A stretch of DNA of 64,000 bases, from positions 248,001 to 312,000 of the forward strand of contig NZ_NOIU01000003.1 of NCBI RefSeq assembly GCF_004136635.1. Direction: 5' to 3'. Below the pieces are notes generated by a model. The model was not told the DNA's origin and ran no database searches. It saw nothing but the letters and a program-made list of their open reading frames with translations. Shown here one piece after another: positions 28,241 to 36,535 of the stretch. The stretch is from Rothia halotolerans (lineage in GTDB: Bacteria; Actinomycetota; Actinomycetes; Actinomycetales; Micrococcaceae). The stretch's first letter is position 1, and each line of letters opens with the position of its first letter. The position numbers and the translations under genes are program-made.

Positions 28241-28319
28241 ATTCTCGTGAGATGAGAACCGAGGCCGGGCGGGGCGTGGGGAGCCGAGCGGTTCGAGGAC
28301 GAGGTCGAGGAGGCCCGGC

Positions 28320-29072
28320 ATGGCGCAGATCGCAGTGGTGCAGCGGACGTTCGCCGTCCTGGAGGCGGTGGCCGCCTCGGGCAGCGCGAGCGCGAAGGAG
28401 GTGGCGGGCCGCCTGGAGATCCCCCTGCCCAGCGTCTACCGGCTCCTGCAGGAGCTCGTGGTCGCCGGCTATCTGGTGCACCTCAGGGAGCAGGGGAGCT
28501 TCGAGCTCGGGCCGAAGTGCTTCGACCTCGGCCTCTCCTTCCGTCAGAGGGTCATCGCGCCGCAGTCCATCCGCCACGCCGCGGACCAGGTGCACCGCGC
28601 CCTCGGGGCCGCCGCGTACTTCGCCGTCTACCGGGGCGAGGACATCGTGCTCACCTACCTGTCCGACTGCGAGAAGCACCCGCGGCTGCGCCCGCTGCGC
28701 TTCGGCTTCCACGAGGCGGCGCACGCGACGGCCTTCGGCAAGATCCTGCTGGCCGGCATGGAGCAGGAGCAGCGGGAGGTCTACCTCCGCGCTCGCGGGA
28801 CGCCTCGGCTCACGCCGCAGACCCTGGTGGACTCCGCCGGCATCGAAGCCCATCTGGACGAGGTGGCCGCGCGGGGCATCGCCTGGGAGCACGAGGAGTT
28901 CCTGCCCGGCCAGACCTGCGCGGCCGTGCCCGTCCGCAACGGCACGGGCATGGCGGTGGCGGCCATCGCGATGAGCATCCGCACCCCCGACGCCGCCCAC
29001 CGGCACCGGCAGATCGAGACCGTGCTGAGGGAGCACGCCGGACGCTGCTCGCGCTACCTGCGCATGGGCTGA
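28320..29072 (+). CDS. IclR family transcriptional regulator
   Basis: Predicted 250-aa regulator with a winged helix at about 5-65 (VVQRTFAVLEAVAASG, PLPSVYRLLQELVVAGYLV) and the IclR effector-binding domain at about 75-245 (HATAFGKILLAG is the family hallmark). IclR members usually sense small carboxylates or aromatic acids. ATG 28320 follows AGGAGG. Divergent from the gluconate-dehydrogenase-like operon and upstream of the SDR gene, so it most likely controls both. Its last 32 bases are nearly duplicated 61 bp downstream. Confidence 0.92.
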   Translation: MAQIAVVQRTFAVLEAVAASGSASAKEVAGRLEIPLPSVYRLLQELVVAGYLVHLREQGSFELGPKCFDLGLSFRQRVIAPQSIRHAADQVHRALGAAAYFAVYRGEDIVLTYLSDCEKHPRLRPLRFGFHEAAHATAFGKILLAGMEQEQREVYLRARGTPRLTPQTLVDSAGIEAHLDEVAARGIAWEHEEFLPGQTCAAVPVRNGTGMAVAAIAMSIRTPDAAHRHRQIETVLREHAGRCSRYLRMG

Positions 29073-29136
29073 GCCGGCGAGGCAGCGGCTGGGTCGCCGC
29101 CTCGGCCGCTCGTGCTATCCGCGCATGGGCTGAGCC
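29044..29136 (+). repeat. 32-bp near-duplicate of the IclR gene end
   Basis: Copy one (29044-29075) includes the IclR stop codon; copy two (29105-29136) is non-coding. They match at 28 of 32 positions and all four differences are transitions. The arrangement suggests an old tandem duplication between the regulator and the SDR gene. Confidence 0.65.
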
Positions 29137-29256
29137 CGAGCCGCTCGAAGGCGGCGCGGGGGCCGTTCTCGCCCCATGAGAAGGGGCGTTCCGCAACCGC
29201 CGGGCACCTGCCCACACTGGTGTCCCACTGCTTCAAGGACGAAGAGGAGCCTCACC

Positions 29257-30042
29257 ATGAGCAGCACGCAGACAGTCGCCGTCGTCACCGGCGCGGCGCG
29301 AGGGATCGGCAGGGGGATCGCCGAGCGCCTGGGCGCCGACGGCCATCACGTCGTCGCCGCGGACCTTCCCCACATGGCCGCCGGCACGACGGAGACGGTG
29401 GAGGGCATCCGGAGGGCCGGCGGGACGGCGACCGCCGCGGAGGCGGACGTGACCGACGAGGAATCCACCGGGGCGCTCGTCCAGGCGGCGGTCGCGGCGG
29501 GAGGGCGGCTGGACGTCTTCGTCGCCAACGCGGGGATCGCGCAGGTGGAGGCCCTCGTGGACTACTCGAAGGCGGACTTCGAGCGGATCCTCAACGTCAA
29601 CGTCACCGGCCTCTTCCTCTCCTACCGGGCGGCGGCGCGGCAGATGATCGCCCAGGGCGGCGGCGGCAAGATCATCGGGGCCGCCTCCATCGTGGCCTTC
29701 CGGCCCTTCGCCCTGCTCTCGCCGTACTCCGCCACCAAGTGGGCGGTGCGGGGCCTGACGCAGGGCGCCGCGATGGAGTGGGCCGAGCACGGGATCACGG
29801 TCAACGCCTACGGCCCCGGCATCGTCGGCACCGCGATGTGGGACCTGATCGACGAGAAGCTCGCCGCCGAGGAGGGCCTGGAGAAGGGACAGGCGCTGAA
29901 GAAGTACTCGCAGGACATCCTCCTGGGCCGCGTCTCCGTGCCCGAGGACGTCGCGAGCCTGGTCTCGTACCTGGCCGGCCCGGACTCGGACTACGTCACG
30001 GGCCAGACCATGCTCGTCGACGGCGGCATGCAGTTCTCGTGA
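29257..30042 (+). CDS. SDR family oxidoreductase, acetoin/2,3-butanediol dehydrogenase-like
   Basis: Classical short-chain dehydrogenase of 261 aa. Cofactor motif TGAARGIG is at 11-18; the catalytic residues Ser144, Tyr157 and Lys161 are in place. The C-terminal half (ITVNAYGPGIVGTAMW, PDSDYVTGQTMLVDGGM) is strikingly like meso-2,3-butanediol dehydrogenase/acetoin reductase. The ATG at 29257 follows GAGGAG and is preferred over an upstream frame extension lacking homology. Placed after the IclR gene and before a small monooxygenase; it may act on a ketose or hydroxyketone in the same pathway. Exact substrate uncertain. Confidence 0.85.
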   Translation: MSSTQTVAVVTGAARGIGRGIAERLGADGHHVVAADLPHMAAGTTETVEGIRRAGGTATAAEADVTDEESTGALVQAAVAAGGRLDVFVANAGIAQVEALVDYSKADFERILNVNVTGLFLSYRAAARQMIAQGGGGKIIGAASIVAFRPFALLSPYSATKWAVRGLTQGAAMEWAEHGITVNAYGPGIVGTAMWDLIDEKLAAEEGLEKGQALKKYSQDILLGRVSVPEDVASLVSYLAGPDSDYVTGQTMLVDGGMQFS

Positions 30043-30109
30043 CCCGCCGCCCCGGCCGCGCGGTTCCCGTCTCCGCCCACCCAGCACCTGATTCTCAAGG
30101 AGCAGAGCC

Positions 30110-30439
30110 ATGATCCTGATCGTCGTGAAGTTCCCCGTCAGACCCGAGAAGGCCGAGCAGTGGCCCGCCATCGTGAAGGACTTCACCGAAGCGACGCGGG
30201 CGGAGCCCGGCAACAAATGGTTCGAATGGTCCAGGAGCCTGGAGGACCCCCACGAGTTCGTCCTGGTGGAGGCCTTCGACGACGACGCCGCCGGGCCGCA
30301 CGTCGAATCCGAGCACTTCCGCCAGGCGACCTCCGCCGACGGCGAGATGCGCCGGGCCCTCACCGCGACGCCGAAGATCATCTCACGGCAGGTGGAGGGC
30401 GAGGGCTGGGACGAGATGGGGGAGATGAAGGTCGGCTGA
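30110..30439 (+). CDS. Antibiotic biosynthesis monooxygenase (ABM) domain protein
   Basis: Small dimeric ferredoxin-like-fold protein of 109 aa, similar to YgiN-type putative quinol monooxygenases. It begins MILIVVKFPVRPEK, has the ABM core NKWFEWSRSLEDPHEFVLVEAF, and the His of SEHF matches the conserved C-terminal helix. ATG 30110 follows AAGGAG. It is 67 bp downstream of the SDR gene and likely in the same transcript. The role could be quinone redox cycling or detoxification of a pathway intermediate; this is a guess from family and context. Confidence 0.8.
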   Translation: MILIVVKFPVRPEKAEQWPAIVKDFTEATRAEPGNKWFEWSRSLEDPHEFVLVEAFDDDAAGPHVESEHFRQATSADGEMRRALTATPKIISRQVEGEGWDEMGEMKVG

Positions 30440-30572
30440 CGACCTCGCCTGCCCCGCCCCGCACCGCGTCTCGGAGAGGCTCGGGGCGCCGAAGGGGCCC
30501 GGTGCGCCCTCGGGGCGGCTCGGAGAGGTCGGAGGAGGCGCGGGGCCCGTGGGGCGTCCCGGCCTCCCCGGG

Positions 30573-31178
30573 CTAGTCCGCGCGGAGGACCCAGAGGATC
30601 CGGAACCCCTTCGACGTCGTCAGGCGCGCCACGGAGAAACCCTCGCCCAGCGCCGTCCCCAACCACGCCGCGAGCGAGTCGGAGCCCAGGTTCTTCTGCA
30701 CCACCAGATAGGCGGCGCCGCCCGGGCTCAGCCGCGGCAGCCAGGTCAGCAGGATCTCGTGCAGGACCTCCTTGCCGACGCGGATCGGCGGATTGGACCA
30801 GATCGTGTCGAACCTCAGCTCGGGGTCCACGTCCTCCGGCAGCCGCGCCGCGACGTTCCCCAGCCCCAGCTTCTCGGCGTTCATCTCCGTCAGGGCCAGG
30901 CTGCGCTCGTTGACGTCGACGCCGAGCACCTCCGCCCCGGGGTTCTGCAGCGCCATCGCGAGGCTCAGCGGCCCCCACCCGCAGCCGACGTCGAGCATCC
31001 GGCTCCCGCGCGCGGCGGGGACCTCCTTCAGCAGCACGGCGGTGCCCTTGTCGAGCCCCTTCGGGCTGAAGATGCCCGGCGCGGTGAGGACCTCGCGGGT
31101 CGCCCCGGCCAGGTCGACGCTCAGCGGCCGCGGCGTGAAGTCGCGGCCGGTCTGCGAGGAGAAGTAGTGCTCGGCCAT
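30573..31178 (-). CDS. RsmC-like class I SAM-dependent methyltransferase
   Basis: 201-aa enzyme of the MTS (methyltransferase small) family. SAM-binding motif I is LDVGCGWGP (62-70), and the catalytic SNPPIRVG (128-135) marks exocyclic-amine N-methylation as in 16S rRNA G1207 methyltransferase RsmC. The N-terminal half-domain of E. coli RsmC is absent, as is usual in actinobacteria. The start is ATG 31178, divergent from hflX. Confidence 0.88.
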   Translation of the reverse strand: MAEHYFSSQTGRDFTPRPLSVDLAGATREVLTAPGIFSPKGLDKGTAVLLKEVPAARGSRMLDVGCGWGPLSLAMALQNPGAEVLGVDVNERSLALTEMNAEKLGLGNVAARLPEDVDPELRFDTIWSNPPIRVGKEVLHEILLTWLPRLSPGGAAYLVVQKNLGSDSLAAWLGTALGEGFSVARLTTSKGFRILWVLRAD

Positions 31179-31239
31179 GGTCCACGATCTTACGCCAGCG
31201 CCGCCGCGGGCCGTGCCGCATCCCCAGGGACGCCGATCA

Positions 31240-31269
31240 CTGACGCTCCGGGGCGGACGGCGATAGAAT
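31240..31269 (+). promoter_or_regulatory. hflX promoter
   Basis: CTGACG (31240-31245), an 18-base spacer and TAGAAT (31264-31269). It predicts a leader of about 50 nt with a ribosome site (GAAAGG) before ATG 31328. Confidence 0.55.
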
Positions 31270-31327
31270 ACAGATACGAGGGAACGCCGGAAGCACGGCG
31301 GGCCCGCTCACACAGAAGAAAGGCACT

Positions 31328-32881
31328 ATGCCCCACGACAACTCAACCGAACCCGCTGATCGCGGCGCCTCGCAGCCCAGCGACGCGCAGCTGCGGGCCA
31401 CGGTGGATCGGGTGCTCGGACGCTTCTCCCCGGAGGAGGAGCACCGCGCGTCGATCCTGGACCGCAAGGCGCAGGAGCTCGCCGGGCGGGACGAGCACAC
31501 CACCGCCGACGGCGAGCAGCGCGAGCTCGAGGAACGCCGCGCGCTCAGCCGCGTCGGCGGCCTCTCCACGGAGCTCGAGGACGTCACCGAGGTCGAGTAC
31601 CGGCAGCTGCGCCTGGAGCGCGTGGTCCTGGCCGGCGTCTGGTCCGAGGGGACCCTGGCCGAGGCCGAGAACTCGCTGCGCGAGCTCGCGGCGCTCGCCG
31701 AGACCGCCGGCTCCCAGGTCCTGGACGGGCTCGTCCAGCGCCGCCTCAAGCCGGATCCCGGCACCTTCCTGGGCTCGGGCAAGGCCCTGGAGCTGAAGGA
31801 GATCGTCAGCTCGACGGGCGCCGACACCGTCGTTGTCGACTCCGAGCTGGGCGCCTCCCAGCGCCGCGCGCTGGAGGACATCGTCAAGGTCAAGGTCATC
31901 GACCGCACGGCGCTGATCCTGGACATCTTCGCCCAGCACGCCAAGTCCCGCGAGGGCAAGGCGCAGATCGAGCTCGCGCAGCTCGAGTACCTCCTGCCCC
32001 GCCTGCGCGGCTGGGGCGAGTCGATGTCCCGTCAGGCGGGCGGCCGCGCCGCCGGCGGCGAGGGCATCGGCTCCCGCGGCCCCGGCGAGACCAAGATCGA
32101 GCTGGACCGCCGTCGCATCCGCACCCGGATGGCCAAGCTGCGCCGCGAGATCGCGGCGATGAAGCCGGCCCGGGAGACCAAGCGGCTGAACCGGCGTCGC
32201 AACCGGGTGCCCTCGGTGGCCATCGCCGGCTACACCAACGCGGGGAAGTCCTCGCTGCTGAACCGGCTCACCGACGCCGGGGTGCTGGTGGAGAACGCCC
32301 TGTTCGCGACCCTCGACCCGACCGTGCGCCGGGCCGAGACCCCGGACGGCATCGGCTACACCCTCTCGGACACCGTCGGATTCGTCCGCTCGCTGCCGAC
32401 GCAGCTGGTGGAGGCCTTCCGCTCCACCCTGGAGGAGGTCGCCGACTCGGATCTGATCCTGCACGTCGTCGACGCCTCCCACCCCGACCCCGAGGGGCAG
32501 ATCCGGGCGGTCCGCGAGGTCATGGCCGACGTCGATGCCGGCGGCGTCCCGGAGATCATCGTGCTCAACAAGGCCGACGCCGCCGACCCGTACGTGGTGG
32601 AGCGCCTGCGCCAGCGTGAGCCCCGCCACGCGATCGTCTCCGCCAAGACCGGCGAGGGCATCGAGGAGCTCAAGCAGCTGATCTCCGAGACCATCCCGCG
32701 CCCGGACGTGCGGATGGAGATCCTGGTGCCCTACACCCAGGGCGCGGTGGTCTCCCGCCTGCACTCCTGGGACGCGGAGATCCTCAGCACCGAGTTCGAG
32801 GAGGGCGGCACCCGCATGTCCGTCCTCGTCCGGCCCGAGATGGCGGCCGAGCTCGGGGACTTCGCGGTGGCCGGTCAGTGA
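31328..32881 (+). CDS. hflX: GTPase HflX
   Basis: Ribosome-associated GTPase that can split stalled or heat-damaged 70S particles; 517 aa. The N-terminal HflX domain contains the glycine-rich segment GSGKALEL and RQAGGRAAGGEGIGSRGPGE, the linker is coiled (RIRTRMAKLRREIAAM), and the G domain has G1 GYTNAGKS at 301-308, G3 DTVGF, and G4 NKAD. ATG 31328 follows GAAAGG. Its stop overlaps the GTG of the downstream helicase gene (GTGA). Confidence 0.96.
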   Translation: MPHDNSTEPADRGASQPSDAQLRATVDRVLGRFSPEEEHRASILDRKAQELAGRDEHTTADGEQRELEERRALSRVGGLSTELEDVTEVEYRQLRLERVVLAGVWSEGTLAEAENSLRELAALAETAGSQVLDGLVQRRLKPDPGTFLGSGKALELKEIVSSTGADTVVVDSELGASQRRALEDIVKVKVIDRTALILDIFAQHAKSREGKAQIELAQLEYLLPRLRGWGESMSRQAGGRAAGGEGIGSRGPGETKIELDRRRIRTRMAKLRREIAAMKPARETKRLNRRRNRVPSVAIAGYTNAGKSSLLNRLTDAGVLVENALFATLDPTVRRAETPDGIGYTLSDTVGFVRSLPTQLVEAFRSTLEEVADSDLILHVVDASHPDPEGQIRAVREVMADVDAGGVPEIIVLNKADAADPYVVERLRQREPRHAIVSAKTGEGIEELKQLISETIPRPDVRMEILVPYTQGAVVSRLHSWDAEILSTEFEEGGTRMSVLVRPEMAAELGDFAVAGQ

Positions 32882-34923
32882 CGCAGACGGTCGCGCCCAC
32901 GGGGGACGAGCCGGAGACCCTCCCCGGGGCGAAGCCCGCGCTGGAGCTGCTGGACACGGCGATCGAGCGCACCGGCGGCCAGCGGCGCGAGGGCCAGCGC
33001 CGGATGGCCGCCCACGTGGCCCAGGCGCTGGAGCTCAAGCGGCACCTGCTAGTGCAGGCCGGAACGGGGACCGGCAAGTCGCTGGCGTACCTGGTCCCGG
33101 CCATCCAGCGCTCCATCGAGGCGGAGAAGCCGATCGTCGTCGCCACGGCGACGCTCGCGCTGCAGTCCCAGATCGTCAACCGGGACGTCCCGCGGCTGCT
33201 GGAGACCCTGGAGGACCAGCTGGAGCGGCCGGCCGAGGTCGCGCTGCTGAAGGGGCGCAACAACTACGTCTGCCTGCACAAGCTCGAGGGCGGGTACCCG
33301 GAGGAGGACGACCCCAGCGCCCTGTTCTCGCTGAACTCCGAGGGCGGCTCGGCGTCGGGCCATCCCTCCGTCGCGCCCTCGAGCCTGGCGGAGGAGGTCA
33401 CGCGCCTGCGCGCCTGGGCGGAGACCACCGACACCGGCGACCGCGACGAGCTGCTGCCCGGCGTCGGGGACCGGGCGTGGCGGCAGGTCTCGGTGACCGC
33501 GGCCGAGTGCCTGGGCCGGAAGTGCCCGCTCGTCGAGGAGTGCTTCTCCGAGCTCGCGCGGCAGCGGGCGGGGGAGGCCGACGTCGTCATCACCAACCAC
33601 GCGCTGCTGGCCATCAACGCCTTCGAGGGGATCGGGGTGCTGCCCGAGCACGAGACGGTGATCGTGGACGAGGCCCACGAGCTGGTGGACCGGGTGACCG
33701 GCGCCGTGACCGGGGCCCTCTCGGTCCAGATGGTGCGCGCGGCGGCCCGCGGGGTGCGCAAGCACACCTCGGCGTCCTCGGATCCGCTGAGCGCCGCGGC
33801 GGACGCCCTCGAAACCGCCTGCGAGGGCAAGCCCGCCGAGCTGATGCCCTCCGGCCTGGTGCCGGACGTGGCCCGCGCCATGGAGCTGGTGCGCGACGCC
33901 GCCCGCGCCGCGCTCTCCGACACCAAGCCGGACGGCAAGGACTCGGACGCCGGCCGGCAGATGGCCCGCTCCCGGCTGAGCGAGACCCTCGAGCTGGCGG
34001 AGCGGATGCTGGGGGCGGACGGCCGCTTCGAGGTCGTGTGGATCAGCCGCGTCGGCGGCTGGCAGCCCGGGGCCGGCTACGTGCCGGCGGCGGACACCGA
34101 GCCGGCGACCCTCCACGTCGCCCCGCTCTCCGTGGCGGGCCGGCTGCGGGAGGGACTGTTCGAGGACCGCACCGTGGTGCTGACCTCGGCGACCCTGGCG
34201 ATCGGAGACTCCTTCGACGCCGTCGCCGGCTCGCTCGGCCTGCGCGGGGAGAAGGCTCCCCGCTGGGAGGGGCTGGACGTCGGCTCGCCCTTCGACTACC
34301 CGAGGCAGGGGATGCTGTACCTCGCCTCCGACCTGCCGAAGCCGGCCCGCGGGGTGTCGGAGCAGCAGCTCGAGCGGATCCTGCAGCTCGCCGAGGCCTC
34401 CGGCGGGGGAGCGCTCGGCCTGTTCTCCTCCAAGCGGGGCGCGGAGCAGGCGGCCGCGTACGTGCGCGAGCACTCGGACCTGAACGTCCTGGTCCAGGGC
34501 GAGTCCTCGCTGCGCGGCCTGGTCAAGGAGTTCTCGGAGGACGACGACGCCTGCCTCTTCGGCACCATGAGCCTGTGGCAGGGGGTCGACGTCCCGGGAG
34601 CGGCGTGCCGCCTGGTGATCATCGACCGGATCCCCTTCCCGCGCCCGGACGACCCGCTCTCCTCCGCGCGGACCCGCGCGGTGAGCAGGTCCGGGGGCAA
34701 CGGCTTCATGGCGGTCTCCGCCTATCACGCCGCCATCAGGCTGGCGCAGGGCGCCGGCCGCCTGATCCGCGCCGCCGACGACCGCGGCGTGGTGGCGGTG
34801 CTCGACTCGCGGCTCGCGACGGCGCGCTACGGCGGGTTCCTCCGGGCGGCTCTGCCGCCGCTGTGGACCACCGACCGGCTGAGCACCGTGACGGGGGCCC
34901 TGCGGCGCCTCGCCGAGGGGTAG
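32878..34923 (+). CDS. dinG: ATP-dependent helicase, DinG/XPD family
   Basis: Superfamily 2 5'-3' helicase of 681 aa. Walker A AGTGTGKS is at 61-68, DEAH at 264-267, and motif VI-like QGAGRLIR near the C-terminus. Cys132, Cys211, Cys216 and Cys222 have the spacing of the XPD/DinG 4Fe-4S cluster, so it should be a redox-sensitive iron-sulfur enzyme. The start is GTG 32878, overlapping the hflX stop by four bases. It converges on lexA and ends at a perfect bidirectional hairpin. A role in R-loop or replication-conflict resolution is known for the family. Confidence 0.92.
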   Translation: MTQTVAPTGDEPETLPGAKPALELLDTAIERTGGQRREGQRRMAAHVAQALELKRHLLVQAGTGTGKSLAYLVPAIQRSIEAEKPIVVATATLALQSQIVNRDVPRLLETLEDQLERPAEVALLKGRNNYVCLHKLEGGYPEEDDPSALFSLNSEGGSASGHPSVAPSSLAEEVTRLRAWAETTDTGDRDELLPGVGDRAWRQVSVTAAECLGRKCPLVEECFSELARQRAGEADVVITNHALLAINAFEGIGVLPEHETVIVDEAHELVDRVTGAVTGALSVQMVRAAARGVRKHTSASSDPLSAAADALETACEGKPAELMPSGLVPDVARAMELVRDAARAALSDTKPDGKDSDAGRQMARSRLSETLELAERMLGADGRFEVVWISRVGGWQPGAGYVPAADTEPATLHVAPLSVAGRLREGLFEDRTVVLTSATLAIGDSFDAVAGSLGLRGEKAPRWEGLDVGSPFDYPRQGMLYLASDLPKPARGVSEQQLERILQLAEASGGGALGLFSSKRGAEQAAAYVREHSDLNVLVQGESSLRGLVKEFSEDDDACLFGTMSLWQGVDVPGAACRLVIIDRIPFPRPDDPLSSARTRAVSRSGGNGFMAVSAYHAAIRLAQGAGRLIRAADDRGVVAVLDSRLATARYGGFLRAALPPLWTTDRLSTVTGALRRLAEG

Positions 34924-35100
34924 GCGTCCTTCTCCTTCTGAGGACGCGAACCCTCCGAGGGTGCGCCTTCGCCGGCCGGGCAGTCCGGCGCGAGGGGCGA
35001 GGGGGGGGCGGTGCCCTCCCGCGGGCCTCCTCGACCCCCTGCTGAGGGGCCGACGGATCCGTCGAACGCCGGGCGGCTCGGTCGGGCCACTGCGCGCGAA

Positions 35101-35140
35101 GACGCCGGGCGGACCCGTGGGGACGGGTCCGCCCGGCGTC
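35101..35140. terminator. Bidirectional terminator between dinG and lexA
   Basis: Perfect 18-bp stem beginning GACGCCGGGC with a GGGG loop (35101-35118 pairs with 35123-35140). Both flanking genes end toward it. Confidence 0.88.
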
Positions 35141-35152
35141 GAGGAAGGTCCC

Positions 35153-35881
35153 TCAGACGGAGCGCAGGACGGAGACGACCTTGCCCATGATGCTGGCGTG
35201 GTCGCCGAGGATCGGCTCGTACTGCCGGTTCTGGGGGAGCAGCCAGGTGTGGCCGTCCCGCTGCCGGAAGGTCTTCACGGTGGCCTCGTCGTTGAGCAGC
35301 GCCGCGACGATGTCGCCGTTCTCGGCGGTGCTCTGCTGTCTGACCACGACCCAGTCGCCGTCGCAGATCGCGGCCTCGACCATCGAGTCCCCGCGCACCG
35401 CGAGCATGAACAGCTCGCCCTGGCCCACCAGCTGGCGCGGCAGGGAGACGACGTCCTCGATGTGCTGCTCGGCCGTGATGGGCATGCCGGCGGCGATGCT
35501 GCCGACCAGCGGGACGCGCGTGACGGCCTCTCCGCCCTCGGGGGCGGGGAGGAGCTCGACGACCTCGGCCCCCTGGGCATCCGCCGGCTCCGAGTCCGCG
35601 ACCGGGCCCGCGCCGGACGCGGGCTCGGCCGCCTCCGGCTCGCACAGCACCTCGATGGCGCGCGGGCGCTTCGGATCCCGCCGGATGTAGCCGAGGGCCT
35701 CCAGGCGGGAGAGCTGGTGCGTGACGCTCGACAGGCTCGAGAGCCCGACGACGTCGCCGATCTCCCGCATCGACGGAGGGTACCCGTGGGCGGCGATGGA
35801 GGAGGATATGGCCCGCAGGATCCTCGCCTGCCGTTCGGTCAGCGGCTTGCGCGCGCCCTGTGCCGAGAGCTTGTGTGCCAC
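35153..35881 (-). CDS. lexA: SOS repressor LexA
   Basis: Autocleaving repressor of the DNA-damage regulon, 242 aa. The winged helix (about 12-72, [19 protein letters not shown]) is followed by an acidic linker, the cleavage bond Ala131-Gly132 in the AAGMP context, and the Ser166/Lys203 dyad (GDSM; TVKTF). The start is GTG 35881 with GAGGAAGGG upstream. Its own promoter (36003-36031) is overlapped by an SOS box, so it is autoregulated. Divergent from the LysM gene. Confidence 0.98.
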   Translation of the reverse strand: MAHKLSAQGARKPLTERQARILRAISSSIAAHGYPPSMREIGDVVGLSSLSSVTHQLSRLEALGYIRRDPKRPRAIEVLCEPEAAEPASGAGPVADSEPADAQGAEVVELLPAPEGGEAVTRVPLVGSIAAGMPITAEQHIEDVVSLPRQLVGQGELFMLAVRGDSMVEAAICDGDWVVVRQQSTAENGDIVAALLNDEATVKTFRQRDGHTWLLPQNRQYEPILGDHASIMGKVVSVLRSV

Positions 35882-36002
35882 CGGGATCCCTTCCTCGAAG
35901 ACTTCTGCGATGAGGCGTCTGCGCGCCGGCCGTCCACGCCCGGCAGGACGGTGCCTCCGTCCTGCCGCGGTCGCCGGAACCGGTGCGCCGCCTCACCCTC
36001 CA

Positions 36003-36031
36003 GGCTAGGCGATCGGGTGTGGCAGATCAAA
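36003..36031 (-). promoter_or_regulatory. lexA promoter
   Basis: Read on the minus strand: TTTGAT (36031-36026), 17 bases, TAGCCT (36008-36003). The -35 element overlaps the adjacent SOS box. The predicted leader is about 115 nt. Confidence 0.65.
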
Positions 36032-36042
36032 CACATGTTCTA
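36027..36042 (-). promoter_or_regulatory. SOS box of lexA
   Basis: On the plus strand TCAAAC-ACAT-GTTCTA, two mismatches from TCGAAC-N4-GTTCGA, symmetric about the centre. It covers the lexA -35 element. Confidence 0.65.
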
Positions 36043-36089
36043 TTTTCCTCGACAGTGTTCGAGAAAGCTGATAGAACATCTGTACTAGT

Positions 36090-36105
36090 TCGAACACGCA
36101 TTCGA
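36090..36105 (+). promoter_or_regulatory. SOS box of the LysM gene
   Basis: TCGAAC-ACGC-ATTCGA, one mismatch from consensus, 33 bp before the LysM start codon. Further half-sites (GTTCGA 36057-36062, AGAAC 36073-36077) lie between the two boxes. Confidence 0.85.
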
Positions 36106-36137
36106 ACTAGGTCACTCGACCCAGAAGGAAGCATCTG

Positions 36138-36512
36138 ATGAGTCAGACCCTCGTCCGTCCCGACGCCAAGGCCTCCCGGCCCGGCACCGGCACCTCGCAC
36201 CTCATGCTCACCCGGCGTGGCCGCTTCGTGTTCATCGGGCTGCCCGTGCTGCTCAGCGCCGCCGCGCTCCTGGCCGCCGTGCTGATCCTGCTGTCCAACG
36301 GCACCGCGCACGCCGAGGCGGAGCCCGTCTCGCAGGTCACCGAGCAGGTGGTCGTCACGGAGGGGGACACGCTGTGGAGCATCGCCGACCGCGTGGACCC
36401 GGCCCCGGACCCCCGCGACACCGTCACGATCATCGCCGAGCTCAACGACCTGACCCCCGGCCCGCTGACCCCCGGCCAGCGACTCGTCGTCCCCGTGATT
36501 TCCGAGGGCTGA
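36138..36512 (+). CDS. LysM membrane protein, probable SOS cell-division inhibitor
   Basis: 124-aa protein with one transmembrane helix (about 30-52) and an extracellular LysM domain (about 70-120, VVVTEGDTLWSIADRV and LTPGQRLVVPV). It is divergent from lexA with an SOS box in the shared promoter. The same arrangement is found for YneA of Bacillus, DivS of Corynebacterium and Rv2719c (ChiZ) of M. tuberculosis, which stop septation during the SOS response. That function is inferred from position, topology and operator rather than from sequence identity. ATG 36138 follows GAAGGAAG. Confidence 0.85.
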   Translation: MSQTLVRPDAKASRPGTGTSHLMLTRRGRFVFIGLPVLLSAAALLAAVLILLSNGTAHAEAEPVSQVTEQVVVTEGDTLWSIADRVDPAPDPRDTVTIIAELNDLTPGPLTPGQRLVVPVISEG

Positions 36513-36523
36513 GCATCTGTCAT

Positions 36524-36529
36524 TAAGAT
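36524..36529 (+). promoter_or_regulatory. hisC -10 element, leaderless arrangement
   Basis: TAAGAT six bases before GTG 36536. The GGGAG between them is too close to the start codon to serve as a normal ribosome site. Confidence 0.5.
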
Positions 36530-36535
36530 GGGAGC

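Noticed and set aside
22975-30439. Redox island as a mobile element
   Set aside because: No integrase, transposase, tRNA flank or long direct repeats, and base composition equals the rest of the window. The short repeats at 22862 and 29044 are unrelated to each other.
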